Shown here: positions 55,903 to 64,000 of the stretch, one piece after another
Numbering within the stretch: position 1 is the first letter of the stretch
How the letters are laid out: each line of letters begins with the position of its first letter
DNA from: Nectonema munidae
Taxonomy: Eukaryota; Nematomorpha; Nectonematoida; Nectonematidae
NCBI GenBank assembly: GCA_030549495.1
Contig: JAUIRK010000643.1
Span: forward strand, 124,001-188,000
Length of the DNA stretch: 64,000 bases
Reading direction: 5' to 3'
Made by a program: the position numbers and the translations under genes
Notes under the pieces: model-generated
Databases searched by the model: none
Told to the model about the DNA's origin: nothing
Seen by the model: only the letters and a program-made list of their open reading frames with translations

Positions 55903-57159
55903 AAAATAGTGTCTATGCAAAAATTAGAACCTTTTTAAAATTAAATTAAGACTTATTTTCAATGTAGATCTAGAAAAATACGTTAGGTAACAAAATATTG
56001 CAATGCATATAATATCACATGATCAGAGCTATGTCATTACTTCAAACGTATATTAATACATGTATTGTGTAGTGAGTGTGCATGTACAAAATAATATAAA
56101 ATCCGCAAATCAATTATGTGAATATAATGGATAACATTGATTGTATTTTAAAACACAATTTCAATCGATAGAGTTCAAGGTCATTCTTTTATTTGGATGC
56201 AAACTAAGCAATTATTATTTCTTTTCAAAGAATAAGTAAATATTTTTTTCTTGCATGCTTCTTTTTGGATTTGTGAGAATCATCCAACCACTCAAAATGC
56301 TTTCGCTTTGTATTACGATGATTTTTTTACACATTTAATTTTGAACTTTGGGGCCGCTTTAAAGTCTGCTAAGAGTTTGATTGGCTACTGGTTTCACGAA
56401 AATTTGGAAAGCGTAGTACTAGTTGCAGATACATTCAATGCACTTAGGGGTAAATAGAATTTTTTAATTACCTGCTGTTATTTTGCATGTTTTTAATACT
56501 TTTTAATTTATCTACACAAAACTCTAACGTTTTATAGTTGAAGCTTTGAAAACTTTACGGAAAATACTTTTTCTAAAATATTTTTAATCTTAAGATCGAG
56601 CGCTGGCCATCCAAAAGCCTAAATTTTTAAAAATTACCTTTAGGACCAGGTTTTTGAAACCGAGCCATCTTTTTCACTTTATTTTGTATAACTTGAAGCA
56701 GACTTTGGTTCCGTTCAAATTTTAATATTTTATAGGCTTCTTTACCCTCCTGCTATTTCCTGTTTTGAAATATTCTTCCTTAGCTGAAAAAGTCTTTCAT
56801 ACTCAACCGATGTTGTTGGATTGATATTTTCAAATTTCTGAAAAATTGCTCAATATCACTTAATTTTTTGCCAATAATTTTCAAATATCTTTGGTTCATT
56901 AACATTTACTTTTTGAAAAAAAATTTCTACAGCCTAAATTTTTCTAATCCTTCTGCTTCGGGTATGGAATCAACATTTTTATTTTCTATTTTTTGATCTT
57001 CATATAAAAATCGAATTAATTAATAACTCGATTATATTGATTTCTGTATAAAATTATAAGTATTTTTTTCAAAACAACCGTATTTCTCTGAAAATGTAAA
57101 AATCCCTCATTTGAGAATTTTTACGAAAATAAGCGAAAAAACCGTAGTTCCGTTGCTCA
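55903..57159. other. One unassigned open stretch, otherwise AT-rich
   Basis: At 56251-56457 (+) the frame reads FWICENHPTTQNAFALYYDD and later SLIGYWFHENLESVVLVADT. It ends just after GGGGTAAAT, a weak donor. It looks protein-like and somewhat GC-richer than the flanks but matches no family I know. The rest has no feature. Confidence 0.3.
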
Positions 57160-57262
57160 TTAACCCATTTAGGACTAAGCAAAGCAGACTACTTTAGTAA
57201 TTCCATTTAAAGTAGGAATTCGTCTGCGTTCCCTTTGGGAACATTGGTCGTAAATGGGTTAA
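57160..57262 (+). mobile_element. TTAA MITE, copy G
   Basis: Ends: TTAACCCATTTAGGACTAAG and, reversed, TTAACCCATTTACGACCAAT. The right side has the palindromic TGTTCCCAAAGGGAACG followed by CAGACGAATTCC. It is the shortest copy (103 bp). Confidence 0.8.
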
Positions 57263-57431
57263 AAAGAGCTCTGAGGGTTTTAAATTGCGAAAGGCATTAA
57301 TTTAATACACTTTTTTATTACAAGAAACTAGTTTATAGGAACACATCCTTAAAATATACAAACTTCGACACAACATGATTAAGAAACATCTTACACTTAT
57401 TTTTTTCTATTTCCGATTGCTTATTTGCATA

Positions 57432-57588
57432 TTACGGTATAGATACTTTATAACACGGTAAGAAAGGTCCACGCCCCAAACTGTCGTAAAAGCACACACA
57501 TTGAAATAAGAAGTAAGTTAAGTGAACATTTTAATTCACTTCCCGCGTTTTGTTGGATCCCGTGTTATAAAGGATCTATACGGTAATA
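57432..57588. mobile_element. MITE of about 157 bp, Tigger-like ends
   Basis: TTACGGTATAGATACTTTAT and, reversed, TTACCGTATAGATCCTTTAT, then AACACGG on both sides, are inverted repeats. It is flanked by TA on each side. Confidence 0.75.
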
Positions 57589-57604
57589 GTAATACAAACT
57601 AGAA

Positions 57605-58419
57605 AGGATCTGAAGAACAACCAGCCCATCTTTGCTGGCGTGGTTGTTCTTTAGGAGATAAAATTTAGGGGTGGCCATTCTTCAGGAGACTTTTTGATGT
57701 AATTTCCTTCAAGATATAGAGTGGTATATCCCTATTTATTTGAAAAAGCTGGTTTTTGATATATCACCTAAAACTAAATAAATAACTGGAATAATGGAAA
57801 ATAATCAACTTGTATTAACGTTAAAAGAAGATTTATACTTATAAGATTAATTATTATTAGAATAACTTCCGAAAAATATATAGGTATTCAAGTAGAGAAA
57901 AATAAGCTTTTATTAAAATAAGTCATAAGTTTTTGTAATTATATGTACATATAAACCAGGGATGGGTCTTGTTTCAAAATTTAGGGCGGGGGGGGGGGGG
58001 GCTGTGCCACTTTTTCGAATTTTTTTCTGATATTTTCTATCGTGAAAAGTTGTTATCTCGATGTTAGCTGCAAATTAGTACTTTTTTTCGATGAAAAACT
58101 TTTTTTGATTTGATGTGATAAAAAAGTGCATGATTACATACAATACATAAAAATCTAGCATTAATTTTGTGAAGATATTACAACAAACTGTCATGTTTAA
58201 AATAGATTTAACCTCGCTCTTACACTATATCATTTCATCAAATTCACTTTAACCAATCAACTATAAAAAAAATATCCTCACTCCCAGGTAAATCCATCCC
58301 TGATATAAACAATATTTTTGTATTATTGGGGTGGTTATTCTTCAGGAGAGTGATTTGTGATAGCTGTTCTTCAGTTGGTACGAAAAATATTTTCTGGGAG
58401 GTTGTTCTTCACGAGATCC
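57605..58419. mobile_element. Non-autonomous element with GAAGAACAACC ends
   Basis: GGATCTGAAGAACAACC at the left and, reversed, GGATCTCGTGAAGAACAACC at the right are inverted repeats. Within both halves a GGGGTGG...ATTCTTCAGGAGA motif occurs in the same direction (57671 and 58327). It is interrupted by the MITE at 57957-58302. Confidence 0.6.
57957..58302. mobile_element. hAT-type MITE with perfect 8-bp duplication
   Basis: The ends CAGGGATGGGTCTTG and, reversed, CAGGGATGGATTTAC are flanked by ATATAAAC on both sides. It includes a 14-15 base G-run at 57989. It is nested inside the element at 57605-58419. Confidence 0.85.
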
Positions 58420-58711
58420 GCTCGAAGAATGTGAGTAATAATAATGAGAGAGTTAAATCAAATAATATTCATAGGGTTTTATTGTTTTACTAGTATTTGA
58501 GAGACGTTATCCAGTTTGGTAAGTTAGTCAGTATATCAAGATTTATATCTTATCTTTTCATGTATCAATAAATTCAGTAATGTATCGATAAATTTAGTAT
58601 CGTCTCCTTCATTTCAATTATTTTCAAATAAACAGTATAAAATTTCAATCTTGTTTTATTTTCTCTTCAAATATTTTACCATTATTTCCACCTGTTCAAG
58701 AATTTATCTTA

Positions 58712-58834
58712 TTAGCCCGTTAGCGGCCATAGTCGACTTTACAAAAATAAAATCGTCTGCGTTTATCAATGCTCTTAATACAAATCTGCTTTACATTAGA
58801 TATCCTCTGATTATTCTGGTCGTTAACGGGTTAA
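58712..58834 (+). mobile_element. TTAA MITE, copy H
   Basis: TTAGCCCGTTAGCGGCCATA (left TTAA decayed), AGTCGACT, AAATCGTCTGCGTTTATCAA, TCTGCTTTACATTAGATATC and CTGGTCGTTAACGGGTTAA follow in that order. Nearly identical in layout to copies A and I. Confidence 0.85.
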
Positions 58835-58911
58835 ATTAAAAAATTGCGTAACTTTCAGGCTTTTCAGTTCATGCGAATTTTTTAACTCTTCACATTTTAA
58901 TTTCACTAAAA

Positions 58912-59050
58912 GGTGCCGTGGGTGTTTTCATCAAGAAGGCATCCTCGCGCCGCTTCTTCGAACTATGAGGAAAGTAGGTTTGATGTGAGATCGAACCCAA
59001 GACCTTGAGTTATCGAAACCCAGTATCTAACCAATCTTACTCACGCCCCC
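58912..59050 (-). mobile_element. tRNA-derived SINE, second family
   Basis: On minus: GGGGCGTGAGTAAGATTGGT (box A region), then GGTCTTGGGTTCGATCTCAC with a perfect box B GGGTTCGATC. A GC-rich body (GAAGAAGCGGCGCGAGGATG) follows. The 5' 70 bases look tRNA-like, but no normal anticodon arm forms, so this is a SINE. Confidence 0.6.
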
Positions 59051-59228
59051 TATATTTAACATATACCAAATAGGCATCGCGTTTGAAATTGATTTTTAGA
59101 TTTTGACTCAAGTTATTGTTTAAATATTTCACTTCCCTACCTAACTTACAATCTTTTCGGTAATATATAATTGTCATATTTTCTTTATAATTATTGATCA
59201 CCTTTTTTTTCTCTTTACTATCTTGCCC

Positions 59229-59316
59229 ATCATCATCATAATCATCATTACTACCATCATCATCATTACCATCACCATTATCATCAACATCAACCGCATC
59301 AGCATCATCATCTATT
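59229..59316 (+). repeat. (ATC)n microsatellite
   Basis: About 85 bases of imperfect CATCATCAT repeats with ATTACC and AACATC variants. Confidence 0.9.
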
Positions 59317-59694
59317 TATACTTTCTTCTTTTTTATAGTTAGCCAAACCTCCAATAATAATTTGAACTATCTCAGTAAAAATCGAGGTAAAAATATTAAA
59401 AACTAAAATAACAACCCTAGTAATCGAGTAATATAAGTGTAAATAAAATATCAACAAGAGATGGAAAATAATTGTGAATTTTCTTAGCTTCTACAATTAA
59501 GAAATAATAGCAACTGGAAGAAGGAAGCTAATCCCTTGTTTCCTAAGCCTCTATAATGAAGAAATAATGAATGATTTTTTGTTGCAAATGGCTGTGACTA
59601 TGATGTAGAAAACTGAAAACGCCTTTTTTCCACACGCCTTTTATCCTTTTGCCATTATTTATTGCTTGCGACTGAGATCATCTGACATGATTAT

Positions 59695-59830
59695 TTAACC
59701 GGTTAAAGGCTAGAGTCGACTATAGTCTACTTTACAAAAAATAAAATCGTCTGCGTTTATCAATGCTCTAATACAAATCTTCTGCTTTACATTAGATATC
59801 GTCTGATTATTCTTGTCGTTAACGCGTTAA
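59695..59830 (+). mobile_element. TTAA MITE, copy I
   Basis: TTAACCGGTTAAAGGCTAGA, AGTCGACTATAGTCTACTTT, AAATCGTCTGCGTTTATCAA and TTCTGCTTTACATTAGATAT lead to TTGTCGTTAACGCGTTAA. Both TTAA ends are kept. The GTCGAC part is partly duplicated. Confidence 0.85.
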
Positions 59831-60720
59831 GTCTCCCTCTTGCGCAGCAGCACTGAGATGTTTGCAAAGCGCTCTCCTCTTTTGTACGAACTTTCTCTCT
59901 CTGTGTTACTTCTACTTACTGGGGGGGGGGGCACTCCACAGAAAAAGCTTATTCTCAGTTATAAAAATAATATCGTTAACGTATTTGTAACAGCCAAACA
60001 CGCGGCCCTTTGAAAATAGCCTTTTTACATAAACGGTAGGTGAGAAGCAAATCTCAATCTTAATATAAAAAAGATTCAAAGATTTTATTTATCCAAAATT
60101 TAAAGGAGACACTTCATTTTTTCTACATAAGAATGATTTCATAAATACATATACTACAAATGAAAATAAACTTTGTATATATATATATATCTTTCTTAAC
60201 ATAATTCAATATATATATATCATGAAATAAATTTACAAATTCATTTTTGATTTTCGGACGTTTTGACCAGGAACTCCTGGACTATATATTTGATTTCAAA
60301 ATAGTATAACCATAAATAATTTTGTATCTAGTGTTAACGTGTTAATGCTTTCATTTAATAATTTTAAAAAATCAGTAAAACTAAAAAAAATTGAATACAA
60401 AATTTATTATCTGTATAATTATATCAACTGTAAAAAATTGATGCATGATAAGAATTTACTTTACTAAAATTGTCACGTTTTAAATAAATAATGCAAAAAG
60501 GATAAAAATACAAAAAATGAATTAAGTTTCTGAAACTTTTAAAACAAATATATTTTTGAAATTAAGATCAAACATTTATACTTAAGAAAAAGAAAGCCAT
60601 GCTCTGATAGAAAATGAACAAAATATATCGTGGAAGCATGTTGAACAAAGATTTAATTCTTGTCAACTTTCCGCACTTTTATAATTGACCAATAAATATT
60701 ATTGAAGTTTTTTATTTATT
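59831..60720. other. 5' flank of piggyBac lineage 2
   Basis: AT-rich with a G-run of 10 at about 59921 and TA runs at 60178-60220. CCAGGAACTCCTGG at 60278 is a short palindrome after TTTTGA, recalling the palindromes inside TTAA MITE ends. The element's left end could be near here, but no partner was found. Confidence 0.35.
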
Positions 60721-62085
60721 TTTTACAAGAGAACTTCTTGAAATGATAGTTGAGTATAGCAACTTGTATGCAAGCCAAAAAAAACAAGAATTTGAATCTA
60801 ATTATAGGGGAAATCATTGTTTTTATAGGAATTGTTATTTTGATGGGATATCATTGACTTCCTCAATGGAAACTATATTGCAGCATGTCATAAAACTGTA
60901 ATGTCAAAATTGTTTCTGATTCAATGCGTCGTGATAGATTTGATGAAATAAAGAAATATCTTCATTTCTCTGACAACAATAACTTAAATCCTACTGACAA
61001 ATTTACAAAAGTAAGGCCTTTGGTTACAGAGCTGAATAAAATTTTTAATAAAAACCAGCCATATTCAGAAATCCATAGCATTGATGAAAGTATGATTGCT
61101 TGTTATGGACACCATTTTTTAAATCAATTTATGAAAGGCAATGGAGTGATTGTGTATATCCAGGTTATGTAATGTAGTCAATTTTGATTTATATCAAGGC
61201 AAAAATACATTGTTTTTAGATGAAATTCCATATTGTACTATAGGAGAAAGTTTCGTTTTAGGTTTTTCGAAAATAAACTCTGAATGTTTCGAAAATAGTT
61301 ATCATCATGTTTGTTATAATTATTTTTCGAGTTTGAATCTTTTTGACAAAATGACCGAAAGACAACAAAAAATTACACCTACTTTTAGAAGAAATAGAGT
61401 CAATGAAATATCGCTCACTTTTTTTTTGCAAAAGAAATTGCAAAAAAGAATTGGAGTTTTTATGAAGAGTTTTTTGAGGAGAAACATGGTATATTATTTT
61501 GTCAATGGCAGGACAACCGAGAAGTTCTTGTTGGTTCGAATTTCTTAAATTCAAAATCTGAAGAAAAAATTTTTCGTTATTCTAAACTTTTGAAAAAAAG
61601 AGTAAAAGTAATAATTCCTGCCTCAATAAAATTTTACAATTCTCAAATGGGTTTGGTTGACAGAATTAACCAAAATGTTGCAAAATATAGAGCTTCGCTT
61701 CATGGAAAAAAGGTATTTTCCCATTATAACCCATCTTATTGATTTAGCAATCAACCAAAGTTGGATAATTTTCAAAATGAGTGATGAAGGTAAAAAAATA
61801 TCCCAACTTGATTTTAGAAGATATTTAGCAAGAACTCTTCTACAAACTCATGGAGCGTCCCCAAATCCTAGAAAAGCAATAGCTACGGCAAACCCTATTT
61901 CAGAAACAAGGTTTGATTCTGTTTATCATATAATTATTCCCATCACTGAAACATTAGAAAATGATCCTTCAAGGAAAAAAAAGGATCAGATGTAGACGTT
62001 GTAAAAAGAAGTGTCAAACGAAATGTAAAAAGTGTTCAATTGGATTTCATGTTGAATGTTTTGAAGAATATCATAGGCGATAGAG
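60721..62085 (+). pseudogene. piggyBac transposase (lineage 2), decayed
   Basis: Parts in order: IVEYSNLYASQKKQEF at 60745; a degraded GxxxLPSMEM block; MRRDRFDEIKKYLHFSDNNN at 60924; SIDESMIACYGHHFLNQFMK at 61078, with the first catalytic Asp; VNFDLYQGKN at 61170; NYFSSLNLFDKM at 61318, near the second; NSQMGLVDRINQNVAKYRAS at 61640, the GGVDxxDxxxxxYR block; and INQSWIIFKMSDEGKKISQL, then DFRRYLARTLL. A cysteine-rich tail, RRCKKKCQTKCKKCS, ends near 62075. In the second and third Asp blocks key positions are altered (MGLVDRI for GGVDxMD). There are several frame changes. It differs clearly from the gene at 31.5-33.1 kb. Confidence 0.85.
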
Positions 62086-63534
62086 TTTTTATATTATCAA
62101 AATAAATACAATAATTTTTGTTATAAAAATAGTTTTTATTGGTTATTTATGTTTACATTATATAAAAAATCTATGTTATACTCATTTAACCAATGTTAAA
62201 TTTTTATTATCAATTTGTACTTTCATAGCGTGTCACGGGAGACCGATGGTAATTTTTCTATATAAAATAAATTATTGTTTACTATTCGTTTTTTAGTCTT
62301 TTTTTATATTTAAAACAAAAATATATATTTTTTGATTTCAAAAATAAGCTTCGGCAATTAGGGTTCTTTATATTTTTAGAAACGAACTTCAAAAATGGGT
62401 TTATCAAGTATGGAACAACAAATGTTAATTCTTTTCTTGTTTAAAGTATCAGTAAGAATATCCTTAAATGTCAAGGGGTGTAAGCATTTAAAATATTAAG
62501 CAATCTGTTATTACGAAGTAAGGCAGTCAGTCAATAGTGTTATTGGATAAATTATTTCGTTTTGAAACAAATCAAGTTTAAATAATTTTAATAAAAATTA
62601 TAATCCTTTAAATAAATAAATAATAATTTAAATAAGTCTAACAAATTTACTATATAACAACCTTGCTAACATTTAGAAAGAAGAGAAGAGTGTATATTTG
62701 AGCGTTGTTAAGATGAAGAATCCTAAAATCAGACTTGTTCAAATATACACTCACCTTGTCTGCCTAAATTTTAGTTAGATTAATATTTAGTTGGTTAAAC
62801 AAAGAAATTTTTGCTTCAAAATTAAATACTAACAGACTCTATATCAGACTCAAAATTGTGCAGACCTGAGGAGTATCGTAAACTCTCGTGTTTAATCCGC
62901 TAATATAGATAAAATCCGCTTCCCAATTATAAGCTATTATTTTCAAGAATATACCTAGTATATGTGGATAATCTGCACTGTAACTTTACAAATATCGAGC
63001 ATTGAATATTTATTATATAATAATAATATATATGTTTAGTATAATTATATAAGAAAAATAGGAAGAATAAAAATTTATAAATAGTTTTCAAGAGATTAAT
63101 TTAATGATATAGTATATGCGTTTTGCCTATTTTCGTTCACACTCTTTTCTACTATCTTATAGGTTAGAGTTCTCAAAACTGTCAAAGATGCTAATACGAT
63201 CTTGATTTAGTCACTATCGCAAGATGATATTAGATTTAAATTGAAATTTTCCATCTTTTTCCTTTTGCGTGAAAGGGGGAGAGTCTTTTAGATGAATAAA
63301 ACTTTTTTTAATTTCACGAATGATTTCATCAGAAAATGAAGTCCTATCGAGATACCCAATTTACTGTCAGATGAAACATTTTGAGTGAATAAACACCAAA
63401 AGTTGCTTTATTAAATAAATTAAGAAAAATAATATTAGCAGAGAAATACTTCGAGTATAGATGTTGGTTATGTAATAGTATAGTTTATATATTTAACATT
63501 GATTAGCAGATTTAATCAATTTTTTGACTTGAAT
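62086..63534. other. No gene seen
   Basis: AT-rich. A short inverted pair, GAGTGTATATTTGA (62690) and TCAAATATACACTC (62740), makes a hairpin. Otherwise nothing. Confidence 0.45.
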
Positions 63535-63765
63535 TTCATAAAAAAATGAGCATCACCACTAAATTCAGCATAGTTGAAAATGGATATATGTGTGTAAAAA
63601 ACTTTTTATAAGTATTTCAATAAAAATTTTAATTTGACATGAGCTGTCATATTCAAATGATTTTTTTGGTGGGTTTAATTGATTTTTATAAAAAATGAAC
63701 ATCACCACTAAATTAAATTCAGCATACTAGAAAATGGGTATATGTGTGTAAAAACATTTTATAAT
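63535..63765 (-). repeat. Minisatellite copies, inverted relative to 2690-3655
   Basis: About two units. Reversed, they read TTTTACACACATATACCC, CATTTTC, AGTATGCTGAATT, GTGGTGATGTTCATTTTT and ATTTGAATATGACAGCTCAT, in the same order as the array at 2690-3655. Confidence 0.8.
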
Positions 63766-64000
63766 GCAGGCCCGTACTTAAATCATGGGATAATTAAATA
63801 TAATGATATGAATTTTTAGCTTTCAATATAATTGAAAACTTTTAAATTATATAATATATCTTTTGAATAAAATTTTTTATATATAGACAGATTCCAAGAT
63901 CACACCTTCAGTATATTCAAGTGTATATTTCAATTTTCAACACATCAAATTCATTTATATTATATGAATTTTTACATTTACAATTAGAGAGTAAATGTTT
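63766..64000. other. AT-rich end of the window
   Basis: No feature seen. Confidence 0.4.

Noticed and set aside
60270-60300. Left end of piggyBac lineage 2 at the CCAGGAACTCCTGG palindrome
   Set aside because: No TTAA at the right distance and no inverted partner after 62085.
2690-63765. One giant transposon bounded by the inverted minisatellites
   Set aside because: The interior contains ordinary host genes (DCPS) and many independent elements. The repeats are internal arrays with no sharp ends or target duplication, so a single 60-kb element is not supported.
1-64000. CRISPR arrays, bacterial operons or phage genes
   Set aside because: No regularly spaced short repeats, no ribosome-binding sites and no compact gene clusters; introns and poly(A) signals show a eukaryotic genome.
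1-64000. Retroviruses, LTR elements or Polintons
   Set aside because: I saw no paired LTRs, no gag/pol/integrase blocks and no capsid or protein-primed polymerase motifs. The only reverse transcriptase belongs to a LINE.

Overview
This 64-kb window looks like gene-poor, AT-rich nuclear DNA from an animal, probably an arthropod; a parasitic copepod is one guess that the sequence does not prove. The evidence is: spliced host genes with short GT-AG introns, an animal-type Elongin B, a DcpS decapping enzyme whose second exon reads like arthropod versions, tRNA-derived SINEs, and a dense load of hAT, piggyBac, pogo/Tigger, MULE, LINE and MITE sequences. I saw no bacterial operons, CRISPR array or rRNA.

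Host genes. Elongin B (ELOB) lies on + at 1557-2003, with a poly(A) signal; its start codon must sit in an upstream exon that I could not find. DcpS (DCPS) lies on - from 16986 down to 5619 in four exons (16986-16683, 13463-13318, 9709-9485, 5882-5619). Exon phases and GT-AG borders agree and give about 312 residues. The two genes are convergent. Its three introns hold two hAT relics, a TTAA MITE, a pogo MITE, a SINE and a Tigger transposase. Weaker exon-like pieces with splice signals lie at 37452-37610 (+), 39741-39898 (+), 40589-40713 (+), 50973-51102 (+, with poly(A) signal) and 52086-52174 (-); I cannot name these genes.

Mobile DNA by region. 0.3-0.5 kb: hAT scrap. 2.7-3.7 kb: a minisatellite of about 145 bp, which reappears inverted at 63.5-63.8 kb. 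7.3-8.8 kb: Tigger. 10.4-10.8, 14.5-15.4 and 18.5-19.3 kb: three unrelated hAT relics. 20.3-21.0 kb: piggyBac C-terminus. 22.2-26.25 kb: a whole ZBED-type hAT element with terminal inverted repeats and an 8-bp target duplication, carrying two MITEs nested inside one another. 26.95-29.08 kb: 5'-truncated LINE with RT and RNase H. 31.5-33.1 kb: piggyBac transposase. 34.1-35.6 kb: relic of a widespread uncharacterised ORF family, split by a MITE. 37.6-39.3 kb: pogo MITE, three TTAA MITEs and a LINE 3' end. 41.3-46.0 kb: composite region with MULE and hAT transposases and inverted CT-rich arms. 48.8-50.9 kb: a second uncharacterised ORF family, cut off by a foldback element. 53.55-55.16 kb: pogo element with both ends. 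55.5-59.9 kb: a cluster of MITEs and a SINE. 60.7-62.1 kb: a second piggyBac lineage.

The most distinctive structure is a family of nine short TTAA-bounded elements (about 100-180 bp). They share end and middle motifs, but several carry a different short palindrome next to the end. One palindrome type recurs close to the piggyBac gene at 31.5-33.1 kb.
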